From contig WGNR01000001.1 in NCBI GenBank assembly GCA_016124445.1, forward strand, positions 682,001-746,000: 64,000 bases of DNA. The letters are read 5' to 3'. The notes below the pieces were generated by a model that saw nothing but the letters and a program-made list of their open reading frames with translations, made no database searches and had not been told where the DNA came from. The DNA comes from a bacterium. GTDB lineage: Bacteria; Planctomycetota; Planctomycetia; Pirellulales; Pirellulaceae. The position numbers were made by a program, and so were the translations under genes. This document shows positions 10,901 to 20,265 of the stretch, piece by piece (position 1 is the stretch's first letter; the number at the start of each line of letters is the position of its first letter).

Positions 10901-11007
10901 TGAGATAGGACCTGATCAACATCCTTGGGAAGAGCAAAACTATCGTCAGCTCTCGTGACCGCGCATATACATACGGCGATCACCAATCCGAAGATTCGAA
11001 ACATCAT
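7987..11007 (-). CDS. DUF1592/DUF1588/DUF1585 multidomain protein with c-type cytochrome motifs (first copy)
   Basis: About 1006 residues from the ATG at 11007 (MMFRIFGLVIAVCICAV, a clear signal peptide); the frame is open to 11076, but that would bury the signal. A haem motif CLDCH lies at 38-42 in a PSCyt1-like domain. A second CxxCH (CWKCH followed by QQMNPLG) is near residue 850, at the DUF1588/DUF1585 junction. The C-terminal FRYFLGRNETLSDSKTL segment is typical of DUF1585. The middle is longer and more divergent than in the copy at 17.6-20 kb. It is probably a periplasmic electron-transfer or substrate-binding protein partnered with DUF1552; the actual reaction is unknown. Confidence 0.88.
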   Translation of the reverse strand: MMFRIFGLVIAVCICAVTRADDSFALPKDVDQVLSQSCLDCHSGDSAEGDIRLDAMAKLDLDARLDLLNRVQEQLFLKRMPPEDAEQPATTERSRLNDWVSQELRKHNASKFEKKLQKPEYGNYIDHEKLFSGQFKDLPGFTYDRRWLISEYIFNAKFQRMLLGNARAKRRGETVSPVGSHRFNQFSLTNPFLLPNRSGVRYYADTDLTGGHLSSMLTNAQKTSEYITGYLVKRNSRYLPSINEIMALEDQHNATLASRREFLENFIAELCDEYYGDKNEAMLPQFVPVALKEVEQLKKGESYKRAPFHVAQKMLKDLNGEETVYQALMNPLCKDQSDDEFRDLCEHIWFYFGDHPRDIQGRMTILRDYLPEIRDHLEQNQRKFKPLVYKPLADDEMKVVQASIMKHRQKGDHYGAIIDKCMADWEQGFIQARIEAGPPSDPLLHELVDQLTVLILERSPDPVEAEEYVDLTKTYINKLGNQKAIQKLIQTLILSSEFVYRQEFGSGRPDQYGRRMLSPRDASYAIAYALTDQSPDKELVEAAQNGRLNTREDYEREVKRILNKRDVYYLVDPILEDKNYQDNTTDTAIRKLRFFREFFGYPQAITIFKDEKRFGGDRLTNATSRLLSETDQLVEYILEKDQNVFEELLTTEDFYVYHDGNNERMQEASDRIKRIYNHFKDLDWQNFKKEDLLDHREFLNEVKMRSVDPDKLDARNRQGNTIQLFKKSMTTITARLDKGQQEAAPFDLYRGYGNDFMTGYNVAKFFNFSLDDWDYHTNQPANVPNRKGLLTHPAWLVAHSKNTETDPVTRGKWIREKLLAGTIPDVPITVDAVIPEDHSKTLRARLTMATEDSYCWKCHQQMNPLGNAFEAYDDFGRFRVEESLEYPDKLVEKGAGGDFMTDTRDIYETLPVNSSGYLEGTGNSKLDGEVDDALDLADRLAKSRRVRQSIIRHAFRYFLGRNETLSDSKTLINAEQAYVDNNGSFDAVVVSLLTSDSFIYRKAIKD

Positions 11008-11439
11008 ATTGCGGATCACTTGCGATTCGGCTGTTAAGTCGATGGATTTCAAGCCGCAAAGGACTTGAGAGGGCACAGATGATGGCGGGATAAGGGGATG
11101 GTTCGAACCGCGGAGCGTTCCTACGCCTGTTGCGCGAGATTATACGGCGGCTGCTACCCAAGTATAACAAGCCGCTGATCCTTAGTGCAGATGAAAATCG
11201 CCCGGTTTTGGGCAACTCTCCAAAGATTTAGCGGAACATTCGCATCGCAAGTTTTATCCTCATGCGAAGTCAACATTCCGGATGCCGCATACCTACAGAA
11301 CAACAAAAGATGTTGTGAAAAAAGCACTTACGGAATCAGTAAGTGCTTTTTTGGCTGTCAGCCCCACCCATCGACGCTCAACTGGCTGCCTAATTCCTTC
11401 GCCATTGCGAGCGTCGACGTTTAGTCCGCAGCTAGTTGG
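11008..11439. other. Intergenic stretch with one terminator
   Basis: 432 bases between two minus-strand operons. It holds the terminator at 11318-11352 and presumably the promoter of the DUF1592 gene between it and 11008. I see no credible coding frame in it. Confidence 0.6.
11318..11352 (-). terminator. Strong rho-independent terminator behind the chaperone/RGS-like operon
   Basis: A perfect 14-base inverted repeat (11318-11331 and 11339-11352) with a 7-base loop. The arms begin with A6 and end with T6, so it can act in both directions. It lies about 90 bases behind the stop codon at 11440. Confidence 0.9.
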
Positions 11440-14052
11440 CTAATCGTCGTTGCCAGGCGTCTTGCTTTGTGGAAGGACGGTGCCATCGGGTGCGATGCGA
11501 TCATCGACTTCCGGGTTGATGGCCAGGCTAACTGCGTGGACTGCCATGCTGAAAGCTTCCTGGATCAGGTCCAAAGCCAGCGAAGTTTGTCCGCGGGCCT
11601 GGGCGATTTCCGCTTCCGAAATCTTGTTTTGAATCGACTGATGCTGGTCTTTTGAAATCTCAATTCCGCTCGAAGCGTTATCGTCCAGGTACCGGGTGAT
11701 CGCCATGTCCCCTTCGTAAACGCTTTGGAATTGACCGAACTGGATCGTCGGCTGTGGCGGGAGGTTAATCTCGACCTGATTTCCCATGGGGGTGTTCATC
11801 TCGTTGATGACGTCGTTGTCAGAATTGTCGCTCATCACTTCCGAGCCTTGATCCATGTTGTAATCCATCGCGGCCTGTTGCAGGATCGAACTGCCAACGC
11901 TCGTTTCGAGCAGTCCCTCGAAAAGCTTCTTGAATTCGGATCGGTTCTGAGGATTGGGAAGCGACTGGAACAGGCCCGCGAATTGATCGAGCGCCTTGGC
12001 GAACGCCTGCGAATCACGCGGCACGCCGGCGTTGGAGAGTTGGAACTGCGAGTCTAGCAGGTCCGCCAGTTCGCTACGAAGTTGGTTCTGATCGACCTGC
12101 GTGCTCTCCAGTTCGTCCCAGTTCGGTACGTCGCTGCTGATCGAGACGTCGTCGCTGACCTCGACATCCTGCTTGCCTGTCAGGTCTTCTGTGCGGATAC
12201 CTGGGCCTTTCAGTGGAGCGAACGATACTTCGCTAGGCATGACCTGGCTCTGAAGCACCTGCTTTTTCGCTTCTTCGCTGGTTTGTTCGACAAATTGGGC
12301 GAATTCTTCACGCAACTTGCCCAATTCCGTCTTCGGAGCCGTGGTCTCGGCACGGAACTGTGCCAGCGACATCAGGGTAGATTGAAATTGCCTAATCGCG
12401 GTATCGGTGGTAGGCGGGGCCTCCATCGTCAGGATCGAATTCAACTGGCCTTGCAGTCCCTTGGGAACATCTGAGCGGCGAAGAATCTGACGGGCCAACG
12501 ACTTGGCGTTATTCATCTTTTGTGTGGTGACATCGAGCGGCATGTTTCTTGATCCGCTCCTGAGTTCCTCCATCACAAATCGCAGATCGCTGATCGACTG
12601 TGCTTGCTTGAAGGCCGTCGAGCCTTTGTAGTCGCAGTAATCCGAGAATGCGGTGCTCCAGCCAACTTCGTCATTTCTCTGATCGTTCGTGGGATCGGTT
12701 TCCCGTGTCAAGACATTCATTTGAGGAACGTGGGGGCTCTGGCTGCTGATCAGTGTGTCGACCTTGCCCTTCATCGTATTGAATGTGTCGGCAGCTTTGA
12801 CAATTCGCGTCAGGTCGGTCTTGGTGAGTGCCCGTGTGCTGTTGAGGAACGGCTTCATGATCTTTGTGGCGGCCTCGCGATCGCCGGTCGCTTCCGTCAG
12901 CGTTTGCAGGACCATTTGCTTCGCCGCGTCAAATTTCTTAGCACGGTTGGTGTTGAACATCGTCTGCCAGAAATGCGTCTTAGAGTGATTCATGACGCCG
13001 TCGCGTTGGGGCCCGTGACTGACTTTGGTGTAAAGCGTGTTGTTCTTTACCCGTAGATGTTCGTCGCTACCCATCCTGGTCGCCAGAGTCTTCAATCCGG
13101 CCAGGCCCATGTTTTCCGTGGATAGATTTGTCTGATTTTCAATGAAAGAGTTTGAGAAACGAACCTTCGAGTCTCGTGCATTGGCGGTCACGTCCGAATT
13201 CATCGAGCCAATTGGCCCCGAGGTCTTATCGTTTTTGTCGTCTCCAGTGTACAACCTCCGCAGGTCGTTGATTTCCATATTTTCAATCGGATTCCGACGC
13301 GTCATCTTTCTCATTTTGCTCCGACTGGCTGACGCGAGATTGATGTCCCCGCTATCCGCGATCGTCTTGATTTTCGAGCCTAACTCGCGGATTTCGTCCC
13401 GCTTGGCGGTCAGCAAACCCTGCGGATCATTGATCTGGCCATCGCCTCCTGTGAGCCGCTGCTCAAGCTGACTGTAGTCGTCCAGAAGCTGCTTGTAGTC
13501 GTTGCACATCGTCATGAAGGAGAGGTTTTCGCTCGAAAACTCAGTTTCGGTGAACATCTGAAAAAGCGGGCCAAGCTCCGGATGACTCATGATCTCCGAC
13601 GGGTTCATCGTCGTAGCCATCTGGCTGAATTGCTCTCGCTTTTCGGGCGACATCCCCTGCAGAAGTTGCTTTAACTTTTCAGCCTTGGCATCCTGCAGCA
13701 CTTTGCCAAGGGTTTCCTTGGTAATGGCCTTGTCGTTGATGCTCGTTTTCCAAAACTTCCGTCCACCGCTGTCGAACCGACGAATTCCGTGCTTATCGAA
13801 AAGCTGCTGGGCAGCCTTCTTGCCGATGTAGCCCTTCAGCGTCGAGAAAATATCCCGTTTGGCGTCGGCCAAGGCGCTGCGTCCCCGAAAGCTCGTTTCC
13901 TTGTGCTGCATCGGGTTCGAACCGGAGTTCGGTTTCGCGTAGACGGTTTTGGTGACGCTGCTGCTGACATGCGTGCCGTCATCCATGCTCTTCTGGAATT
14001 GGGACAGACGATCAATATTCATTCCGGACAGGCGTGAAATATCGTTGGGCAT
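11440..14052 (-). CDS. Large soluble protein with two repeats carrying RGS-like domains; candidate type III effector
   Basis: 870 residues, no signal peptide and no membrane segment. The first 60 residues are polar and rich in Ser, Asn and Thr, as in type III secretion signals. A helical module at about 57-126 (ADAKRDIFSTLKGYIGKKAA) recurs at 373-421 (DAAKQMVLQTLTEATGDREA). Each is followed by a segment like the eukaryotic RGS domain. The first runs from about 155 to 270, with LFQMFTETEFSSENLSF at 163-179 and SGDINLAS near 234. The second is at about 465-565, with DLRFVMEEL, AKSLARQIL and a DVPKGLQGQL counterpart. The C-terminal 270 residues are acidic and helical. It lies 48 bases behind a CesT-like chaperone gene and is probably its client. 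The RGS assignment is pattern matching by eye; the gene matches no family that I can name with certainty. Confidence 0.85.
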   Translation of the reverse strand: MPNDISRLSGMNIDRLSQFQKSMDDGTHVSSSVTKTVYAKPNSGSNPMQHKETSFRGRSALADAKRDIFSTLKGYIGKKAAQQLFDKHGIRRFDSGGRKFWKTSINDKAITKETLGKVLQDAKAEKLKQLLQGMSPEKREQFSQMATTMNPSEIMSHPELGPLFQMFTETEFSSENLSFMTMCNDYKQLLDDYSQLEQRLTGGDGQINDPQGLLTAKRDEIRELGSKIKTIADSGDINLASASRSKMRKMTRRNPIENMEINDLRRLYTGDDKNDKTSGPIGSMNSDVTANARDSKVRFSNSFIENQTNLSTENMGLAGLKTLATRMGSDEHLRVKNNTLYTKVSHGPQRDGVMNHSKTHFWQTMFNTNRAKKFDAAKQMVLQTLTEATGDREAATKIMKPFLNSTRALTKTDLTRIVKAADTFNTMKGKVDTLISSQSPHVPQMNVLTRETDPTNDQRNDEVGWSTAFSDYCDYKGSTAFKQAQSISDLRFVMEELRSGSRNMPLDVTTQKMNNAKSLARQILRRSDVPKGLQGQLNSILTMEAPPTTDTAIRQFQSTLMSLAQFRAETTAPKTELGKLREEFAQFVEQTSEEAKKQVLQSQVMPSEVSFAPLKGPGIRTEDLTGKQDVEVSDDVSISSDVPNWDELESTQVDQNQLRSELADLLDSQFQLSNAGVPRDSQAFAKALDQFAGLFQSLPNPQNRSEFKKLFEGLLETSVGSSILQQAAMDYNMDQGSEVMSDNSDNDVINEMNTPMGNQVEINLPPQPTIQFGQFQSVYEGDMAITRYLDDNASSGIEISKDQHQSIQNKISEAEIAQARGQTSLALDLIQEAFSMAVHAVSLAINPEVDDRIAPDGTVLPQSKTPGNDD

Positions 14053-14100
14053 GGTGAGGCTCTCTTATAAGTGTGCGACGAGTCGCTGTGATTTGTTGGT

Positions 14101-14616
14101 TTAGACCTGAATCTGTCCGGACGAAGGCTTTTCGTCGTCCTCGGTTTCACTTGCCTCCTCGGCGATCGGATCGCCGTGCAGCACGTCCTGCCAGGTTTCG
14201 CCCGTTTCCAGGACGGTGGCAAGAATCCCAGCCAACTCGGCCGGCGTAAGTTCCAGATGACAGACATCCAGCATCAAGTGGGCATTGCCGTTGTCCCCGT
14301 CGGTTCCAAAATGAAACCCGCCTGTGTCCTGCTTCAGAAAGCTGTAGGTCAGCATGGCCTGGTACATCTCAGCTTGCCGCTCAGGCGGCACCGATCCCAA
14401 GGACATGGTGAAACTCAGCTTCCGACCGGTTGGATCGCAGGCAACCTCGATGGCCGTTTCGTCATCAAAGACCACCAGCCAGGCGTCTTCCGTGAGGCGC
14501 TCGATCTGCTCGATTTCCTCGAAAAGCGGGCCAACTTCGGCTAACAACTGCTCGGTCGCTTGAATTTCACTCATCTTGAGGTCCGGGTTATGGAATGTGG
14601 GAATGCTGTCGTACAT
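14101..14616 (-). CDS. CesT/Tir-like type III secretion chaperone
   Basis: 171 residues. The order of elements is that of class I type III chaperones: an N-terminal helix (EQLLAEVGPLFEEIEQIERL), beta strands (AWLVVFDDETAIEVACD, KLSFTMSLGSVP), the helix PPERQAEMYQAMLTYSF, a strand pair after TGGFHFGTDG, and the final helix ELAGILATVLETGETWQDVL. The acidic pI and small size also fit, and the tail from 145 is disordered and acidic. The start is uncertain: a second ATG at residue 15 (position 14574) would give MSEIQATEQ. It is the first gene of an operon with the 870-residue protein and probably holds that protein ready for export. No secretion apparatus genes are in the window, so a purely intracellular role remains possible. 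Confidence 0.8.
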   Translation of the reverse strand: MYDSIPTFHNPDLKMSEIQATEQLLAEVGPLFEEIEQIERLTEDAWLVVFDDETAIEVACDPTGRKLSFTMSLGSVPPERQAEMYQAMLTYSFLKQDTGGFHFGTDGDNGNAHLMLDVCHLELTPAELAGILATVLETGETWQDVLHGDPIAEEASETEDDEKPSSGQIQV

Positions 14617-14951
14617 AACGCTACGCAGGCCGATCAGTAATTCTGCGTGAATCTATTTCAGATTCCTCAATTATTGACGGCTCTGCCCATGGGATGCCTT
14701 CGTCACCGCAATGCCCCTTTCGCTCCAAACTCATAAGTCTTTACTAGAATGTGACTTATCAGTTCCGCGACTTTCTCTCAGGCCGATATCATCCCTTGAC
14801 AGAATCTAACAGGGATTCAACGCGGTTTCAGCAAAAAAGCGATGCGAAACGCGATGAGCTAGCGAGCCGCCTAAAAAGCACTCCCCGAGGTGTTAATAGC
14901 CATGACCCTGCGAGCGTATGAAGATTTTCGGAATCATGGCTCTCACTCCAG
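14617..14951. other. Intergenic region upstream of the chaperone gene
   Basis: 335 bases containing the putative operator at 14728-14764 and, presumably, the promoter of the chaperone operon. Next to the left end of the neighbouring 407-residue gene, AGCCATGA (14898) and TCATGGCT (14934) could pair across a 28-base loop, which makes a weak terminator candidate. No coding frame is seen. Confidence 0.5.
14728..14764. promoter_or_regulatory. Inverted repeat, candidate operator of the chaperone operon
   Basis: AACTcATAAGTC (14728-14739) and GACTTATcAGTT (14753-14764) are reverse complements except for one central mismatch, separated by 13 bases. The site lies 112-148 bases in front of the chaperone start, where a dimeric regulator could bind. 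No T-run follows, so a terminator is less likely. Confidence 0.4.
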
Positions 14952-16175
14952 CTATTTCAATCGAAACAACTCAGGGTTTGGCCATCGGTCGTCGAAACCG
15001 CGGACCCGTTCTTCAACCGGTGGCTTGACGTTGGGCCAGTTTTGAGGGCGAATACGGACGATTCGACCGGGGCGAAATCCTTCCAGAATGAGTGGGACTT
15101 CAAACTTGATTTGAATCCCACTGTCTCCCAGTTGCGGATCTTCGTTAACCTTCGTGACAGCGGTGATTCGCCCGTCCATGCCGTCGTGATCCGGCCACCA
15201 GGTTCGAAGGGTGTTTTCCGCCGCGGCCATCTTGCCGCCGATTCCCGGCTTGAAGTCGGCATAGAGCGACGGATCCATTCCGCCAAACAAGGTTGCCGTC
15301 ACCGTCGCATGGCCGAATTTCCCGTATTCAAGCGCGTCGACCCGGGCCGGCATCCAGCGAGTACGGATGTGGCGGATGTGAACTCCGCGTTGGCGCTGGG
15401 CAGCGACCTTTATCGCTTCGTCGTCGAGCCAAATATCGGCGACATGAAACTGCTGATAGAGGTAACGAGGATGCCAACCCAGGGCAAGCTGAACCGGCTG
15501 ATCCTTGAACTCCTTTTGGCCGTTGGCAGGCCAAGTTCCTTCTGCGACAAGATCATCGACCCCCAGTAGCTCGCGGCCGCTCCAGATGCGGGTTGAACCA
15601 TCGATCGTGAACGTGTGCTCACCGCCCAGTCCATCAGCTCCTTCTTCTCGGTCGAGGCTGGCAACCAACTCGCCTTCGGAACCATGCATGTTCACTTCTT
15701 TGAGCTTCCACGCTTTTCCCTCGCGCAAGCAGAGACTCGGACCATCCTCAAGCAGAATCGCGTGATTCTCGCGAGGCGCAGTCACATTATTCCCGTTGAC
15801 GTTAGGCACAGCCGATGTCTCGGGATCCGGCGGCAGATAAAATCGCCCGTAAAGTACGGTACCGATCGGGATGTCACGCAGCTCAGCGGGCGCGCCGTGG
15901 TAATAAATCTCGCCATAGGGCAGCATGGCGAAGTTGTGGAGCTGACCCTCGTGATAGTGTCCATCGACATGCAGACGCAGGCTCCCGCGCCGGTTTATAT
16001 GATCGACGAACACCAATTCGCCGCGGTACATCTTGGCCTCTTCAGGAGGTGGAAACTTCCCGGGCGATGGGCGAAACGGCTCCTCGGCGCGCACAGTACT
16101 GACCATCGGCAAAAGGCAAACTGCGAAGGCGATGATTGCGAAACGCGCCGGGATAGTCTTCTTCAATCGATTCAT
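14952..16175 (-). CDS. Exported protein of unknown function, coupled to DUF1552
   Basis: 407 residues with a signal peptide at 1-30 ([20 protein letters not shown]). I recognise no named family. It has a proline-rich mature start, a small beta-barrel-like region ([19 protein letters not shown]), a Gly/Glu-rich middle and a basic C-terminal region ([19 protein letters not shown]). Its ATG overlaps the TGA of the upstream DUF1552 gene by four bases, so the two are translationally coupled. It probably belongs to the same envelope system as the DUF1592 and DUF1552 proteins. Confidence 0.85.
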   Translation of the reverse strand: MNRLKKTIPARFAIIAFAVCLLPMVSTVRAEEPFRPSPGKFPPPEEAKMYRGELVFVDHINRRGSLRLHVDGHYHEGQLHNFAMLPYGEIYYHGAPAELRDIPIGTVLYGRFYLPPDPETSAVPNVNGNNVTAPRENHAILLEDGPSLCLREGKAWKLKEVNMHGSEGELVASLDREEGADGLGGEHTFTIDGSTRIWSGRELLGVDDLVAEGTWPANGQKEFKDQPVQLALGWHPRYLYQQFHVADIWLDDEAIKVAAQRQRGVHIRHIRTRWMPARVDALEYGKFGHATVTATLFGGMDPSLYADFKPGIGGKMAAAENTLRTWWPDHDGMDGRITAVTKVNEDPQLGDSGIQIKFEVPLILEGFRPGRIVRIRPQNWPNVKPPVEERVRGFDDRWPNPELFRLK

Positions 16176-17515
16176 GCTATTTCCAGTTCGCGATTGCTGT
16201 CAGCGAAGCTCTCGGTCTCGACACCCATCTTCTGTGCCATCGTCAGCAGAAGATTGCTCATGTGAGCGCTTTCGTTGGCAGGACGACTGCAGAGGTGGTA
16301 GTGTTTGCCGGGTTGATCGAGTTGGTATCCGTCGAAGTGCCCTTGGTTCATATCAATGTGACGACCATGCTTCAGCCCGCAACCGGTTCCGCCTGCCAAG
16401 ACAAGCGGCAGATTGGCGTTGCCGTGACCATGTCCGTAGGCCATACCACTACCAAACAACGACATCGTTGTTTCCAACAGGGGGCGACCGTTAAGATCAG
16501 GCGTCTCAGCCAACCGAGTCAGGAAGTAGCTGAACTGCTCGACACTGAAGGTGTCGCTTTGAGTCAGCTTTTCCATGTGGCCTGGATCGCCATTGTGGTG
16601 GCTCAGTTCGTGGCGTGATTGCGAGATCCCTAGTTCTGGAATCGGCAACCCCTGCCCTTCGACGCCGCTGCTGAAGGTAATCACGCGCGTGGCGTCGGTC
16701 TGGAAGGCGAGCACCATCAGATCGTAGATCGTTCGGTAGTAGTCGCCTGCCTGAGTCTGCGGCACTTCTCGGTCGGTGCGTTGGCGATCCTTTTCCAGAA
16801 TTTCGGGCCGCGGAACATCGAGCCAGGCATCTGCTCGCACGGCGCGGACTTCGGTCTCGCGGACGGCGTTCAGATATTGGTTCATTCGTCCCTTGTCTTC
16901 TTCGCCCATCTTTCTTTCAAGCGAACGGACTTCTTCCAAGTTCGCATCGAGGACGCTTTTCTTGCGGCGCAAAGTACGCCGCTGGGCCGCGGTGCCGTTC
17001 TTGGGTTCTTCAAACAGATACGCGAAGATTTCGCTGCAGCGGCTCATCCCAGGCAGCCGGATACCATCCGCAGTCCAGGCCAGCGACTCCCCTTTGTTGG
17101 CGATCTCGAGCGAATGAAACCGAGTATGCGGAGACGTTACCTCGGCCATCTTCTGATCGACAGAAATCGTATTGTGATCGGACGGACCAAGGTGCCCGCC
17201 GGTGAGCCAGATCTTTTGGCAGTTGTGATGATGCCCCAAGCCGCCTGGATGATGTAAGCCACTGATCGGAGTGATGATACTTCGATGCTTCTCCAACGGC
17301 TGAAGCGTTTTCGACAAAGCATATCCTTCGCCGGTCGTCGTAATCTGATAATCCAGCGTGTTGACACCGTTGGGAATATAGACAAACGCACTACGCCGGG
17401 GCGACTCCATCTCGGCACCCATTGCGGGACGCATGCAATTGAGCAGCGGAAGCGTAATGAAGCTGCCAAGTCCACGCAGGACATAGCGACGATCGATCTG
17501 CCATGAAGGTGTCAT
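16172..17515 (-). CDS. DUF1552 family protein (second copy)
   Basis: 447 residues from the ATG at 17515; the frame is open to 17566 but the Tat signal favours this start. The N-terminus has [11 protein letters not shown], a good twin-arginine motif, followed by a hydrophobic stretch, so the protein is probably exported folded. Family features include VYIPNGVN near 43, the [18 protein letters not shown] region and [22 protein letters not shown] near 370. It is the middle gene of a three-gene operon: the DUF1592 gene ends 54 bases upstream and the 407-residue exported protein overlaps its stop codon. The reaction is unknown. Confidence 0.92.
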   Translation of the reverse strand: MTPSWQIDRRYVLRGLGSFITLPLLNCMRPAMGAEMESPRRSAFVYIPNGVNTLDYQITTTGEGYALSKTLQPLEKHRSIITPISGLHHPGGLGHHHNCQKIWLTGGHLGPSDHNTISVDQKMAEVTSPHTRFHSLEIANKGESLAWTADGIRLPGMSRCSEIFAYLFEEPKNGTAAQRRTLRRKKSVLDANLEEVRSLERKMGEEDKGRMNQYLNAVRETEVRAVRADAWLDVPRPEILEKDRQRTDREVPQTQAGDYYRTIYDLMVLAFQTDATRVITFSSGVEGQGLPIPELGISQSRHELSHHNGDPGHMEKLTQSDTFSVEQFSYFLTRLAETPDLNGRPLLETTMSLFGSGMAYGHGHGNANLPLVLAGGTGCGLKHGRHIDMNQGHFDGYQLDQPGKHYHLCSRPANESAHMSNLLLTMAQKMGVETESFADSNRELEIA

Positions 17516-17569
17516 CTTATTAACCTTTAAGGGGTTTCCGTTTTGCGTTCTTACCAGCCTACCCAATTT

Positions 17570-19993
17570 CTATCTTTTCTTCATTATTTCAGACAAAGCA
17601 ACAGCTCGCACAATGTCTCTTAATTGATAGTTCTTTAGCTTCGCCTCGTTAACGATCGCTTGAACATCTTCTTCGTCATCCACCGTCAGCACACGGCGTA
17701 AACCGTACGAGCAAAGATGCTCGACAATTGCCTTGAGGAACTGGTCGCGATCTTCCAGCAGCAGCTGTTTGAACTGTTGGGCATCGGCGAATTTGCGACC
17801 GTCTGGCAGCATCCCGCTGGGATCGACCAGCGGATCACCGCCGGTCCCCTTCTCGACATGTTCGTGCGTACGCCACTGACCGATCGCATCGAACTGGTCG
17901 AAAGCCAATCCCAATGGATCGATGGTTCGATGGCATGCGGCGCAGCTGGCGTTCTGCGTATGCGCCTCAATCTTCTGGCGAATGGTCGCCTTGGGGCTTT
18001 CTGGCGGATTGGGTTCAATCGGATTGACATTTGCCGGAGGCGAAGGAGGAGTCTTGCCGAAGATCGCTTCGCTGACCCAGACGCCACGATGAACAGGCCG
18101 CTGCCGCGTACCGTCGGAAGTCAGGCCCAGGATCGCCCCCATCGTTAGTAGCCCGCCCCGATGGTCCTCGGGCTGCAGCTTCACCTTCTGCGCGCCTGAG
18201 GTCTTCGGCATGGGCAGGCCATAGAATTCGCAAAGACGCGGATTGGCCATCGTCCAGTCAGACGTGATGAACGTATCGATACTCAGGTTGTTGTCGAATA
18301 CTTCGCGAAAGTACTGGACCACTTCTTCGCGCATGCTCGCTTCCAACCAAACGTCGTAGTCGGGGTACAACTTGCCGTCCGGCGGAAACATTCCCAGGCG
18401 ATGAAGTTGCAGCCACTGCCGAGGGAAATCGTCGACGAATCGATCGATCTTCGGATCGGCCAGCATCCGATCGACTTGGTCTTCCAGTCCGTCACCGGTC
18501 AGTTGTCCCTTGCTCGCTGCGTCGAACAGTTTTTCATCCGGCATCGAACTCCAGAGAAAATACGAAAGGCGTGAAGCGAGTTCATAGTCATTCAGACGCT
18601 GGCGAGGCTGCGTATCCCCTTCGACCAGATAGGTGAAGTTTCGGCTATTGACTACGCCCAATAGTGCGATCTGGTAGGCGGAAGACATATCCTCACCGGC
18701 AGCAAGTTCGGCCTCGTAGGCATTCAGATAGGGAAGCAGCTCCTTGTCCGATACCGGTCGCCGCCAGGCTCGCTGGGCGAATCGTTGGAGATGGTTGGTG
18801 ACAACTTCCAGCGACGCCCCGTCAGGAGGCAGCACGTCGTTGCGGGTCGCTCGTTCCGCATTGCTCTCAATGGGGCCTTCCCACTCGATCCAATCCAGCA
18901 GCACGAACGAGAAGATTCCATTGCCTTGTTCGTCGAAAAGCTTAGGACCGGTTGGATTGAGCAACTTGGTCTCGCTGGTATGCGTGAATATGTAGTCGGA
19001 CCCGCCAAGAATGTTGCGATGATGACCACCCTTGTCGCGCGAGATAATATCCGTGACGACAACGTTGAAATCGAGACTAGTCGGCATTTCCAAAAACACC
19101 TCGAACTCGATGATTTCAGGCTTGTCCTCAGTCGCCAGGATATCCAGCTCGATCAGGCCTTCATTTGTTCCTTCGCCGGTTCGTTTGCCGATTCGCAAGT
19201 GAGGCGTTTGCCCTCCCGGTGGACGAATACCACTAACCTGTAGCCGCGCCCGATAGAGCCCACTGTTATTGGCGCCGGCGCCAAACCAATTTGGCCGAAG
19301 TGCCTGGAGTTCTCTTCCCGGAAAGATCAACGCACGTAGCGGACGTTTGATTCCAAATCGCTTGAGATATTCCTGCTGTCGCTCGCCACCACTGTAACGG
19401 ATCTCCGCCGCTGTCTTGTGAACCTTTTGGGGCTCGACTGCTTTTTCCGGAAATGCTCGGTTCAGAACAATCTCGGAAGCCCGGTAGTAGCGTTCGACGT
19501 GCGAAGGAGAAAGAGAGAGCTGTGAACCAATGCGTTCGAAGCCATGCCACAGCGGATCGGCGTTCAACTCGCCTGGCTGGGCTGGATCGTAACGCACCCC
19601 TAGCAGATCATAGACCGTGTTCTGGTACTCGCGCCGGCTGAGCCGATAGTGAGCAACTGGCGGCCGCGCTGCCATGCGTGCCGCGCGGCCGGCGCGGATA
19701 CGTGAATCTAGCTGCGCGACCACTGCGGCGATCTCGTCTTCAGTTGGTTGCGGTTCATCCTTTGGCGGCATCTCGCCGGCGTTGATTCGTTCGACAATTT
19801 CTGCCCAAAGATGGCCGTCCCGCCCTGAGTTGAAATCGCGTGACAGTTTGTCGATACGCAGGTCGCGCTCGACCGTTTCCGGACCATGACAACGAACGCA
19901 ATGCTTGTTCAGAAATGCCTCAAACGGCTGGGCGGCAGAAACAATTGCGGTTCCAGCAAAGAATGCCAGCGACGTGAACAATAAACGCATCAT
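17570..19993 (-). CDS. DUF1592 multidomain protein with PSCyt1 cytochrome domain (second copy)
   Basis: About 807 residues from the ATG pair at 19990-19993 ([20 protein letters not shown] signal peptide); the longer frame to 20125 adds unlikely residues. Domains in order: PSCyt1 with CVRCH at 32-36; DUF1587 ([18 protein letters not shown], about 115); a carbohydrate-binding-like middle; DUF1595 ([18 protein letters not shown], about 420); DUF1592 ([19 protein letters not shown], about 480); DUF1588 ([17 protein letters not shown], about 625) with a second CxxCH (CAACH); and DUF1585 at the C-terminus. This is the canonical architecture of the family. It is presumably periplasmic and binds haem covalently. 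The substrate is unknown, though polysaccharide breakdown has been suggested for the group. Confidence 0.93.
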   Translation of the reverse strand: MMRLLFTSLAFFAGTAIVSAAQPFEAFLNKHCVRCHGPETVERDLRIDKLSRDFNSGRDGHLWAEIVERINAGEMPPKDEPQPTEDEIAAVVAQLDSRIRAGRAARMAARPPVAHYRLSRREYQNTVYDLLGVRYDPAQPGELNADPLWHGFERIGSQLSLSPSHVERYYRASEIVLNRAFPEKAVEPQKVHKTAAEIRYSGGERQQEYLKRFGIKRPLRALIFPGRELQALRPNWFGAGANNSGLYRARLQVSGIRPPGGQTPHLRIGKRTGEGTNEGLIELDILATEDKPEIIEFEVFLEMPTSLDFNVVVTDIISRDKGGHHRNILGGSDYIFTHTSETKLLNPTGPKLFDEQGNGIFSFVLLDWIEWEGPIESNAERATRNDVLPPDGASLEVVTNHLQRFAQRAWRRPVSDKELLPYLNAYEAELAAGEDMSSAYQIALLGVVNSRNFTYLVEGDTQPRQRLNDYELASRLSYFLWSSMPDEKLFDAASKGQLTGDGLEDQVDRMLADPKIDRFVDDFPRQWLQLHRLGMFPPDGKLYPDYDVWLEASMREEVVQYFREVFDNNLSIDTFITSDWTMANPRLCEFYGLPMPKTSGAQKVKLQPEDHRGGLLTMGAILGLTSDGTRQRPVHRGVWVSEAIFGKTPPSPPANVNPIEPNPPESPKATIRQKIEAHTQNASCAACHRTIDPLGLAFDQFDAIGQWRTHEHVEKGTGGDPLVDPSGMLPDGRKFADAQQFKQLLLEDRDQFLKAIVEHLCSYGLRRVLTVDDEEDVQAIVNEAKLKNYQLRDIVRAVALSEIMKKR

Positions 19994-20265
19994 GTCAGCA
20001 CGATTGGAAGTAGAGAGGACAGGGGGACTGTGGGTGATGGCGGGAAGCGAAAGCGTGTGAAACATTTGCCATGAATCACTCGCGAACCCTGCAAGCTCTT
20101 GTTGGTCGAGCTCAATCGTGATCAAGAGGGTAAGATCACATCAATGTCGGCTCACTTTCGCATCCATCATCCTACTCCAATCAATACCCGCTGGCATAGA
20201 GTAAAACAGAAAAGCCTGGTTTACATAGTAAAAAGGCGCAGACATTTCCAGCTACTTCTCATTGG

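Noticed and set aside
14898..14941. AGCCATGA/TCATGGCT hairpin as a terminator
   Set aside because: The 28-base loop is too long and no T-run follows.
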